64,000 bases of DNA from Enhydrobacter sp. (lineage in GTDB: Bacteria; Pseudomonadota; Alphaproteobacteria; Reyranellales; Reyranellaceae), in the NCBI GenBank assembly GCA_025808875.1, contig CP075528.1, positions 3,904,473 through 3,968,472 on the forward strand, read 5' to 3'. The position numbers and the translations under genes were made by a program. Shown here one piece after another: positions 18,532 to 26,380 of this stretch. Position 1 is the stretch's first letter. Every line of letters begins with the position of its first letter. Below the pieces are notes generated by a model that worked only from the letters and a program-made list of their open reading frames with translations, searched no databases and had not been told where the DNA came from.

Positions 18532-18716
18532 CTCTTCGCAACGCCTGTTGCAACAGAACCCGCCCCACCGGACGCGCACGAAACGAACGGCATCATGCCC
18601 GTCGTATAACACATGCGGTCGAAACAATACAATTACAATACAACGCCGAGACGGAGACTTGCTCCTTCTCCGGCCCGCCCGCACAGTCGGCGGCCGCTGA
18701 GGAGGAACAGGCACAA

Positions 18717-19664
18717 ATGCTCGACGAGGAAGCCCGGACGCTGCTCGACCTGATGGAAAAGGCGGTCCAGGCGGGACGACCCCGGCTCTACACCCTGCCC
18801 TACCGGGAAGGCCGGATCGCCGTCGACAAGATGTCGGAGGACAGCGAGGCCGAGCCGCCGCAGGTGGCCGAGACGATCGACGGCGCCCTGCCGGGCCCGG
18901 CGGGTCCCATCGCCTTCCGTCGCTACCGTCCGCTGGGCGCGCTCGATGCGCCGCTGCCCACCCTCGTCTACTATCACGGCGGCGGCTGGGTGATCGGCAA
19001 CATCGAGACGCACGATTCCACCTGCCGGCGCATCGCCAACCGCAGCCGCTGCCAGGTCGTCTCGATCGATTATCGCCTGGCGCCGGAGCATCCCTTTCCG
19101 GCGCCGATCGAGGACAGCCTCGCCGCCTTCCGCCACATCCGCGACAACGCGCTGGCCTTCGGCGCCGACGGCTCGCGCCTCGCGGTGGGCGGCGATTCGG
19201 CGGGCGGCAACATCTCCGCCGTGGTCTGCCAGGCCTGCCGCGATTCGGGCGAGCGCGGCCCCGCCTTCCAGATGCTGATCTACCCCGCGACCGATGCGCG
19301 CCGGCAAACGGCGTCCCACCGGGATTTCGCCACCGGCTACTTCCTCGAGGCGCCGCTGATCGACTGGTTCTGGAAGGCCTACGTGCCGGCCGCCTCGGAC
19401 CTCGCCGACCTGCGCCTCTCGCCCCTGCTCGCCACGGATTTCCGCGGCCTGCCGCCCGCCTTCGTCCTGACCGCGGGCTTCGACCCATTGCGCGACGAGG
19501 GCCGCGCCTATGCCGACCGGCTGATCGATTCGGGCGTCAAGACGACCTATGTGAACTACCCCGGCACGATCCACGGCTTCTTTTCCCTGACCCGCTTCCT
19601 GCAGCAGGGACTGAAGGCCAACGACGAGGCGGCCGCGGTGATGAGCGCCTATTTCGGCGCCTGA
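18717..19664 (+). CDS. Alpha/beta hydrolase, hormone-sensitive-lipase type esterase
   Basis: A 315-residue esterase with the oxyanion motif YYHGGGWVIGN, the nucleophile box GGDSAGGN and a late acid/His pair (GFDPLRDEG, GTIHGFFSL). It belongs to the HSL/Aes group that hydrolyses short acyl esters. The start at 18717 follows AGGAGGAA; the frame is open upstream into the GST but with poor coding character. Its last 16 bp overlap the 3' end of the convergent cyclase gene. Confidence 0.9.
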   Translation: MLDEEARTLLDLMEKAVQAGRPRLYTLPYREGRIAVDKMSEDSEAEPPQVAETIDGALPGPAGPIAFRRYRPLGALDAPLPTLVYYHGGGWVIGNIETHDSTCRRIANRSRCQVVSIDYRLAPEHPFPAPIEDSLAAFRHIRDNALAFGADGSRLAVGGDSAGGNISAVVCQACRDSGERGPAFQMLIYPATDARRQTASHRDFATGYFLEAPLIDWFWKAYVPAASDLADLRLSPLLATDFRGLPPAFVLTAGFDPLRDEGRAYADRLIDSGVKTTYVNYPGTIHGFFSLTRFLQQGLKANDEAAAVMSAYFGA

Positions 19665-21418
19665 GGCACCAGACGCACGAAGCCGATCGGGCTCCCGAAG
19701 CCTTTCAGCGCCACGCTTTCCCGGTGCAGCGACTGGTCGGCGAGCAGCGGCTCGACCGCGGGATCTTCCGCCACCGCCTCGCTCAACACGATGTCTCCGC
19801 CCTGGCTCTGGCCCTGCAGGCGGGCCGCCATGTTGACGGTTGAGCCAAAATAGTCGAGCCGGTCGTTGAGATTGACCACGACGCTCGGCCCGACATGGAT
19901 GCCGAGCTTGAGCACGAGCTCGTGCGCGACGATGGCCTGCTGCATCGCCAGCGCCGCGCGCACCGCGTCGGCCGGGTCGCCGAACGAGGCCATGACGGCA
20001 TCGCCGATGGTCTTCACCACCGCGCCGTTGTGATCGCGCACGATGCTGGCCAGCAGGGCGAAATGCTCGCGCACCAGGTTGTAGGCGGCGCCGTCGCCGA
20101 CCCGCTCGTAAAGCGCGGTCGACCCGCGCAGGTCGGAGAAGAGCAGCGCGACATGGCCGACGCCGGCCTCGTCGCCCGGCCGGAGCGTCGCTTCCGAGAA
20201 GAGATCGCGAAAGGCCTGCAGCGAGATCACTTCCGGCGCCGTCAAGGCGTCGCGCGTCCAGGTGCGGTCCTCGACCAGCAGCGCGAGCTCGAATCCCGCG
20301 GCGTTGACGAATTCGATCGTTCCGCGGGCCGTCGGCGGCAACGGCTCGACCGCCCGACCGGTGGCGCGCAGGCCGGGGAAGGCGCCGCCGTCATGGTCGA
20401 TCTCGACCGTGCCGCCGGGATGGAGCGTGCGCAGGCGATAGCGGCCGGGCGGCAATTCGATCCGCTCGATGCGATGCTCGGCGGGCGCCAGCACCAGTTG
20501 GACCAGGACATGCGGCGTGGCCATCGGGCCACTGAGGCAATAGCCGCCCATCATCAACGGGCGCACCGCGGCGGCCGGCGCGAAAGCAAGCTCGACGTTA
20601 CGCTCGAAGTCGCGGTCGTAGTCGATGTTGCAGGACGGGCAATGGGCGCCGCGCGGCAACTCGCTGAGCGCCGCCACCGTGAGCTTGGCACCGCGGCAAT
20701 TGGTGCAGAGCAGGTCCCACTTCATGGTGAGCAGCCCGGCGCGCGCCGCGGCGAGACACGCCTCGATCGCCTGCCGCTCCGGCACGCCGAAGTCGCGCGC
20801 CAGCCGTTTCGGCTTCAGGTGCATGAGATCGCTCGCCATCGCCGTCAGCACGTGCTCGCACAGGCGGTGGCCGAGCCCGTTGCCGTAGGGGCTGCGGTCG
20901 ATCTCGGCGGCGAGCGTGGCGGCCCGCTCGCGCGCGCCCTCCGGCAACTGCGGCGGCGCGAGGTCGAACGGCATGACGCGCTCTCCCCTCGCGAAAGCGA
21001 CCGCCTCGAGGATTCGCTTGCCGACCGCGCCGCCCGCCTGCTCGGCCAGACGCTTGCCGAACAGGCGCCCGATCAGCGTGAGAGGTTCCCACTCCAGCGC
21101 ATAGCTGACGCGCGAGCCGCTGCCGTCGGCTTCGAGATCGAACACCGGCCCGAAGCGCCGGAACGGCCCCTTGGTGAATTCGCGCGCCTGCCGGAAGTGG
21201 CGGCCGGCGATCCACTCATAAGGCTTCTCTTCCCACGCCAGCGCGAAACCGGCGGCCTTGCCCTTGCCGCGGCGCAACACGGTGCCGTTGGGCTGCGGCG
21301 TTTCCTCCAGCACGTAGGCCGGCAAGCCCATCGCCTCGTTGAAGCGGTTGGTGTCGGCCAGCAACGGCCACAGCCGCTCCGGAGGCAGGTCGAAACGCCA
21401 AGTCCAAGTCCGCCGCAT
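19649..21418 (-). CDS. Class III adenylate cyclase with START-like and zinc-ribbon domains
   Basis: A soluble 589-residue signalling protein that probably makes cAMP. Residues 1-150 look like an SRPBCC/START ligand-binding domain (RTWTWRFDLPPERLWPLLAD). A DUF5939-like middle contains a zinc ribbon (Cys238, Cys241, Cys260, Cys263). The class III catalytic domain covers about 418-585, with metal ligands Asp429 (FSDLRGST) and Asp473 (IGDAVMASF) and transition-state residues Asn529 and Arg533 (NMAAR). The catalytic set looks complete. The layout suggests a lipid or small molecule controls cyclase output; the ligand is unknown. Confidence 0.88.
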   Translation of the reverse strand: MRRTWTWRFDLPPERLWPLLADTNRFNEAMGLPAYVLEETPQPNGTVLRRGKGKAAGFALAWEEKPYEWIAGRHFRQAREFTKGPFRRFGPVFDLEADGSGSRVSYALEWEPLTLIGRLFGKRLAEQAGGAVGKRILEAVAFARGERVMPFDLAPPQLPEGARERAATLAAEIDRSPYGNGLGHRLCEHVLTAMASDLMHLKPKRLARDFGVPERQAIEACLAAARAGLLTMKWDLLCTNCRGAKLTVAALSELPRGAHCPSCNIDYDRDFERNVELAFAPAAAVRPLMMGGYCLSGPMATPHVLVQLVLAPAEHRIERIELPPGRYRLRTLHPGGTVEIDHDGGAFPGLRATGRAVEPLPPTARGTIEFVNAAGFELALLVEDRTWTRDALTAPEVISLQAFRDLFSEATLRPGDEAGVGHVALLFSDLRGSTALYERVGDGAAYNLVREHFALLASIVRDHNGAVVKTIGDAVMASFGDPADAVRAALAMQQAIVAHELVLKLGIHVGPSVVVNLNDRLDYFGSTVNMAARLQGQSQGGDIVLSEAVAEDPAVEPLLADQSLHRESVALKGFGSPIGFVRLVPQAPK

Positions 21419-21492
21419 GGTATCGCTGATACTCTACCGCGCGGCGGCCGGATTTGCCGCCACCCATCACAGGGTGGTGAGCCTGCGATGCG

Positions 21493-21879
21493 TTATTTGT
21501 TCAACCGTTCCATCAGCCGGCCGCGCACCACGGGATCGGACTGCGCGACCTGGATGATGGTCTGATATTCCTCGACCGACAGGCCCTGCTTGGCAACCGC
21601 CTGTTCCATCGCCCGATTGGCCTCGCCCGTCAGCCGCTCCTTCTCGGTGCCGCTGGCCTCCGAGAGCTTCTGCTCGTAGCTGCTGCGGATGACGAACACG
21701 TCCCTGGCGGCGGCGGCCGCCGAGTCGAGCTTGGCATCGGATATGTCGGCTGGCTTGGCCGGCGCCGACGGGACGGGCGTGCGCGGGTTCGGATCCTGGC
21801 CCTGGGCGTGGGCCGCCGGCATCAACCACAGCCCCGCCGCCGCGAGGCCCATCGAGCAGAAGGCGATCGTCCGGTTCAT
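21493..21879 (-). CDS. DUF4168 exported protein
   Basis: A 128-residue protein with a clear signal peptide (AFCSMGLAAAGLWLMPAAHAQ). A DUF4168-like helical domain follows, ending in GLSVEEYQTIIQVAQSDPVVRGRLMERL. The function is unknown; the family is periplasmic or envelope-associated. The ATG at 21879 begins the signal peptide, although the frame is open upstream. It is the terminal gene of the minus-strand run that begins near 30.6 kb. Confidence 0.8.
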   Translation of the reverse strand: MNRTIAFCSMGLAAAGLWLMPAAHAQGQDPNPRTPVPSAPAKPADISDAKLDSAAAAARDVFVIRSSYEQKLSEASGTEKERLTGEANRAMEQAVAKQGLSVEEYQTIIQVAQSDPVVRGRLMERLNK

Positions 21880-22000
21880 GACGCTCTCCGTGACTGGTTT
21901 GCGACTTGGCAAACCAACTCGCGGCTCGGCGTCCGGGTTGCCCGACCGTGGGTCCGCTCGGCTCGGCTCGATTGCCGCACCCCGCCCCGACAAGACGGCG

Positions 22001-22495
22001 TCACTCCGTGATGACGCCGCAGATGATGCGGTCGCCGGCATTGCCGGCCGGATCGGTCTTGTAGTCGTCGGGCCCGGCGTGGATCACGATGGACGAGCCG
22101 TCGGCGTCGAACACCGAATTCGCCGCGCCTTTCGCCAAGGTGATGGCCGGGTTTACCAACTCCACGAAGAGATCGCCGGTTTCGGGAATGTGCAGGTTGG
22201 GCATGTCGCCGGCATGGGCGCCGTGCTTCTTGTCGTCCGGATTGAAGTGCGGGCCGGCGCTGGTGAAGGGCGGTTCGCACTTGCCGACGGCATGGATGTG
22301 AAAGGCTCGCTCGCCGGCCGGAGCGCCCTTCAGGGTCAAGCGGATCAACACGCCCTGCGGCGCCTGGACGAGCACGACGTTGCCGACGTCCTTGCCGGCG
22401 GCGTCCCTCAGCGCGGCCTTCGCCGTCTGCGCCTGGGCGGCCACGGTCGACAGGCCAACGAAGCAGAATGCGACGATCCATCGACTGGCATGCAT
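22001..22495 (-). CDS. sodC: Cu/Zn superoxide dismutase
   Basis: A 164-residue exported protein with a signal peptide (IVAFCFVGLSTVAAQAQ). It has the SodC metal-ligand motifs FHIHAVGKC (two copper His), GPHFNP (bridging His), a His-Gly-x-His loop followed by AGDMPN, and VIHAGPDDY; the C-terminal ICGVIT supplies the second cysteine of the conserved disulfide. It dismutates superoxide in the periplasm. The ATG at 22495 has GGAG eight bases upstream; an in-frame ATG at 22507 is an alternative. Confidence 0.93.
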   Translation of the reverse strand: MHASRWIVAFCFVGLSTVAAQAQTAKAALRDAAGKDVGNVVLVQAPQGVLIRLTLKGAPAGERAFHIHAVGKCEPPFTSAGPHFNPDDKKHGAHAGDMPNLHIPETGDLFVELVNPAITLAKGAANSVFDADGSSIVIHAGPDDYKTDPAGNAGDRIICGVITE

Positions 22496-22523
22496 CGTCT
22501 TCTCCATTCCTCGGGTGAGCGAT

Positions 22524-23390
22524 CTATTCCAGGACCTTGGGCGGCCGGTAGAGCGGAAAGCCGTTGTAGGGCTTCGACTTGTCGTGATCGGGCACGCTGT
22601 AGAACGAGGAGCGCGCGTTGTTGTGCAGGCCGCCATCCACCCTCAACGCGATGCCCGTGACATAGGCTGCTGCCTCGCTCAGCAAATAGACGATGGCGGC
22701 GGCGATCTCCGATTCGGTGCCGTGGCGCTTGAGCGGCACGCGGCCCTTCACGGAACGCAGCACGTCGTGGGCGCGTTCGGGATAGCGATCGAGGCCCGAC
22801 GAGGCGATGAAGCCCGGGATCACCGAATTGACCCGCACCCCGGAATGCGCCCATTCGACCGAGGCGGTATAGGTGAAATTGGTCTGCCCGGCGCGGGCCG
22901 CGCCGTTGTGGCCCATGCCCGGCATGCCGAGCTCGAAATCGGCACCGACATTGACGATGGCACCGCCGTTGGCCTCCATCCAGCGGCGGTAGACCTCCTT
23001 CGACACCAGGAAGGTTGCCGTCATGTTGTTGGCGACGACCGCATTCCAGCCGTTGAGCGAGATGTCCTTGAGCGGCGCGGGAAACTGGCCGCCGGCGTTG
23101 TTGACCAACCCGTCGATGCGGCCGGCCTTGCCGAGCACGTCCTCGACCGCCGCACGGACGTCCTCCTCCCGCCGGAGATCGGCCGCAAACACGAGCGTGG
23201 CGGGATCGCCGAGCTCCTCCTTCACGCGCTCGAGCTTGTCCCGTGTGCGGCCGATCAGGGCGAGGCGGGCACCCAGCGACCGCAGTTCGTGCGCCGTGCA
23301 ACGGCCGAGACCGGAGCCGCCGCCGGTGACGACGATCGTCCGGCCGGCGAACAGGTCGGGACGGAACACCGACCGGTAGGACTGGTTCAT
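22524..23390 (-). CDS. SDR oxidoreductase, PECR/DECR-like
   Basis: A 288-residue classical short-chain dehydrogenase with the cofactor motif VTGGGSGLGR and the NNAGG motif. The usual YxxxK catalytic pair is absent; the corresponding stretch reads HNGAARAGQTNFTYT. This matches the GAARAG signature of peroxisomal trans-2-enoyl-CoA reductase and 2,4-dienoyl-CoA reductase-like SDRs, so an enoyl-CoA reductase role is plausible. It overlaps the following permease gene by 4 bp. Confidence 0.85.
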   Translation of the reverse strand: MNQSYRSVFRPDLFAGRTIVVTGGGSGLGRCTAHELRSLGARLALIGRTRDKLERVKEELGDPATLVFAADLRREEDVRAAVEDVLGKAGRIDGLVNNAGGQFPAPLKDISLNGWNAVVANNMTATFLVSKEVYRRWMEANGGAIVNVGADFELGMPGMGHNGAARAGQTNFTYTASVEWAHSGVRVNSVIPGFIASSGLDRYPERAHDVLRSVKGRVPLKRHGTESEIAAAIVYLLSEAAAYVTGIALRVDGGLHNNARSSFYSVPDHDKSKPYNGFPLYRPPKVLE

Positions 23391-24022
23391 GCCGCCTTTT
23401 CGCGGGTCATGCGCTCGCCGAGCTTGCGCTGCAGCAGGCGGATCAGCGCGAAGCCGAGCTGCAGGGGAATGCCGTAGCACACGATGCCGATGGCAAAGAG
23501 CACCAGGCGATCGCCGAGCGCCGGCAACTGTTCGGCGTGGCGCAGGATGACGGCGATGCCCTCGCTGACGCCGATGGCCGCGCCGGCGCTCGACGACATC
23601 ACCAGCACCAGGAAGGCGCGGGCGAGGTTGGGCAGCAGCAGCAGGGCGCCGAGCGGCGAGCCGCCGCGCAGCTGCTTGACCGCCTCGACGCCGGAATCGG
23701 CGACATAGGCAGCCGCATAGGGCAGCAGCGACAATGCCACCGCCATGACCCCCGACATGGCGACGGAGAACCCGAATAGCGTGGCGTCGCGCGGGATCGA
23801 GTTCAGCAGGAAGAACATGACGACGAAGGTCGGCGCCGCCCGCATCAGGGCCGTCACCGACGCCGACACGCCGCTGGCGATCCCTCCCGCGAGCAGCCCC
23901 GCGATCAGCAGCAAACCGAGGACCAAACCGAGCACGAGCGATATGGCAGCGATTTCGAAGTTGACGGCCATGCCCGCGAGCAGTTGCGGCAGGAAGTCGG
24001 ACAGGATGCGTTCGGTCGACAT
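23387..24022 (-). CDS. ABC uptake permease, polar amino-acid type
   Basis: A 211-residue inner-membrane permease of the HisM/GlnP-like family with about five hydrophobic segments (FEIAAISLVLGLVLGLLLIAG opens TM1). The EAA-like cytoplasmic loop is GVEAVKQLRGGSPLGALL. It pairs with the upstream binding protein-permease fusion, whose stop lies 2 bp before this start. No ATPase gene is linked in this window. Confidence 0.82.
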   Translation of the reverse strand: MSTERILSDFLPQLLAGMAVNFEIAAISLVLGLVLGLLLIAGLLAGGIASGVSASVTALMRAAPTFVVMFFLLNSIPRDATLFGFSVAMSGVMAVALSLLPYAAAYVADSGVEAVKQLRGGSPLGALLLLPNLARAFLVLVMSSSAGAAIGVSEGIAVILRHAEQLPALGDRLVLFAIGIVCYGIPLQLGFALIRLLQRKLGERMTREKAA

Positions 24023-24024
24023 GG

Positions 24025-25677
24025 TCACGCCGCCGCCAGGTGCCGTTCGAGGTAGAGGCGGAACTTGCCGCCCATCCACACCACCGCCATCACGATCACC
24101 GTGTAGAAGACCAGCAGCAGGAAATAGGTCGTGCCGCGGCCGCTGGCGAACGCCGTGATGTCGGTGAGCGCGCTCAGAAGTTCGGGGGCGCCGATGAAGC
24201 TCGCGATCGGCGTGCCCTTGGCGGCGTTGACCAGGAAGGCGACGATCTGGCTCGCCGAGCGGCCAACGGCGTGGAGGAAGAGCTTCATGCCCTCCTCGTG
24301 CCGCTCGTCGCGCAGGGTGGTCATGGCCTCGGCGATCGCCTGTCCGGCGTTGGCACCGTTCATCAGGCCGAGCGCCACGATCGCCGCGCAGATCGCCACC
24401 ATCGCGGAGAACGGAAAGAAGGCGTGGGCGATCGCGGCGGCGATGACCAGGGTCAACACGACGGGCGAGCATTGCAGCGCGACGATCGCCCCGCGGGTCG
24501 CCCAGCGCAGCGGCGCCAGGCGCGCGCCCATGGCGGCGCCCAGCACCAGCGCGAAGATCAGGGTGGCGGCGAGAGCGCCGACCACCAGCACCACGGTGTA
24601 GAAGATGCCGCTCTTGAACAGCGACCAGGCCGATTCGGTCTTGAACATCGGCAGCGAGACGTCGAAACCGAGCGTCTTGTCGAACCAGGCCTCGAGCCGG
24701 CCGACGCTGCCGGCGAAGCGGGTGGGCTGCATGACGTTGTGCAGCGCCGGCAGGACGCAATCCGGGTTCGTGCTGCCGGTATCGGTGTTGCAGCGCGGGC
24801 TCGACCAGACCGCCTGCTGCTTCTCGAGGAAGGCGGTGCCGACACGGTTCTTGCGCGCGATCTTCAGGAATTCCCCGTCACGATGGAAAATCTGGCTCAG
24901 AAGATCGAGCGCGTGGGCGAGCTTGTCGCTGCCGTCGCGCGCCACCGCCATGCCCCACGGCACCTGGGCGAAGCCGAACTTGCGCTCGAAGCGCCGGGCG
25001 AACGATTCGTCGATGAAGTAGAAATCGAAGAAGCTGTCGTCCTGCGCGGCGAGGAAGCAGGTCTCGTCGCGCAGCCGGTCGGGCAGCACGCCGGCCTCGT
25101 CGAACAGCATCAAGCGTGTCTTGTGCGCGACGATTTCAGCGTTCGAACCGTTGCCCACCGTGCCGCAAACGGTGCGGCCCGGCATATCCTGCCAGCCGTT
25201 GACCGGCAGGCTGCGGGGCGCGACCACGATCGTCTCCGACTGGTAGTAGTGCGGCCGGATGAAACGGACTTGTCCGTCGCGCTGGGTGTTGTGACCCATG
25301 GTGGCGATGACGAAATCGATCCGGTCCGATGCGAGAAGCGGAATCCTGCTCGCCGCGTTGACGCGCTCGAACTCGACCTCCAGGCCGAGCCGCTCCGCGA
25401 GCGCCTTGCCAAGGTCCGGCTCGAAGCCGACGCGCTCGCCGTTCTTGACCTCGCCGAACAGCGGATAGTAGTTGCGCACGCCGATGCGGATCTTGCCGGT
25501 GCAGTAGGCCCTCACCAACCTGTCCGCGCCGGGTGCAGTGCAATCCGGCCGGCCGACGGCGCGTGCCTCCTCGAGCAGCTGCGCCAGGGCGACATCGGGT
25601 GTCGCCGCCGGCTGTTGCGCCTGCACCGTAACTGCCGCGATCGTGCCGGCCAGTGCCAGAAGAAGACCGCGCCACAT
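24025..25677 (-). CDS. Fused solute-binding protein and ABC permease
   Basis: A single 550-residue chain for amino-acid-type ABC uptake. It has a signal sequence (1-20), then a type 3 solute-binding domain (about 60-290) with KIRIGVRNYYPLFGEVKNGERVGFEPDLG and DRIDFVIATMGHNTQRDGQVRFI. A cysteine-bearing linker follows, then a permease domain (about 350-540) with roughly five TM helices and the EAA-like loop EGMKLFLHAVGRSASQIVA. The ATG at 25677 begins the signal sequence. The substrate is unknown. Confidence 0.87.
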   Translation of the reverse strand: MWRGLLLALAGTIAAVTVQAQQPAATPDVALAQLLEEARAVGRPDCTAPGADRLVRAYCTGKIRIGVRNYYPLFGEVKNGERVGFEPDLGKALAERLGLEVEFERVNAASRIPLLASDRIDFVIATMGHNTQRDGQVRFIRPHYYQSETIVVAPRSLPVNGWQDMPGRTVCGTVGNGSNAEIVAHKTRLMLFDEAGVLPDRLRDETCFLAAQDDSFFDFYFIDESFARRFERKFGFAQVPWGMAVARDGSDKLAHALDLLSQIFHRDGEFLKIARKNRVGTAFLEKQQAVWSSPRCNTDTGSTNPDCVLPALHNVMQPTRFAGSVGRLEAWFDKTLGFDVSLPMFKTESAWSLFKSGIFYTVVLVVGALAATLIFALVLGAAMGARLAPLRWATRGAIVALQCSPVVLTLVIAAAIAHAFFPFSAMVAICAAIVALGLMNGANAGQAIAEAMTTLRDERHEEGMKLFLHAVGRSASQIVAFLVNAAKGTPIASFIGAPELLSALTDITAFASGRGTTYFLLLVFYTVIVMAVVWMGGKFRLYLERHLAAA

Positions 25678-25678
25678 G

Positions 25679-26380
25679 CTAGGTCGATGCTCCGGTGGCG
25701 CCGATCTCGACAATATGCATCTCGCCGAAACCGTAGGGTCCGTAGCAGTGCAGCGTGTGGCCGTTCTCGGCGGCGATCACGCTTTCCGGCATACGCTCGA
25801 GCTTCTCTGCCGGGATATAGACCAGCGTCGAATGCGCGATCCTGAGGCCGAGCCCGTGGCGAGCCAGCACCTCGCGCGACCGTTCGATGCCGACGAAGCC
25901 GTTGTGCGTGATGAGGGCACGGCCACCCGGCGCCAGGTGATCGACCAGACCGTCCAGGAACGGATCGAGCAGGCGCCTTCCGTTGCGCCCGCCGGCGCTC
26001 CAGGTCGGCAAGCGCCCCGGAACGTCCGGTCGCTCCATGGGAAAGTGGGGCAGGTTGGCGACGATCAGGTCGAAGCGGCGCCCGACGACGGGCCGCCACA
26101 TGTCGCCGCGATGGAACTCGGCGCGCTCGCCGTGGCCGAGATCGCCGAGCAGGAGCATGCCCGACACCACTGCATCTTCCTCGATGTCGATACCGCACAG
26201 GGAAGCCGCCTGCAGCGCGCCGAGCGCCGCCAGAACGACGCCCGAGCCCGAACCCATCTCCAGCACCCGACGGCCACGCACGTCTTGCGGACGCTCGCGC
26301 AGCACCTGGATCAGCGCCGCGGTATATTCGCTGGGCCGAAGCGCGGATGACGGCAGGGCAAGCGCGCGGTCCGGGCTCAT
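25679..26380 (-). CDS. Class I SAM-dependent methyltransferase
   Basis: A 233-residue methyltransferase. The SAM motif I reads VLEMGSGSGVVLAALGA, the acidic motif II GIDIEEDAV, and motif IV VANLPHFPM. Motif IV corresponds to the (N/D)PPY signature of HemK/PrmC and rRNA N-methyltransferases but has NLPH instead, so the target may differ. It sits 1 bp upstream of the ABC fusion gene and overlaps the cyclase gene by 4 bp, so it is translationally coupled to both. Confidence 0.82.
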   Translation of the reverse strand: MSPDRALALPSSALRPSEYTAALIQVLRERPQDVRGRRVLEMGSGSGVVLAALGALQAASLCGIDIEEDAVVSGMLLLGDLGHGERAEFHRGDMWRPVVGRRFDLIVANLPHFPMERPDVPGRLPTWSAGGRNGRRLLDPFLDGLVDHLAPGGRALITHNGFVGIERSREVLARHGLGLRIAHSTLVYIPAEKLERMPESVIAAENGHTLHCYGPYGFGEMHIVEIGATGAST

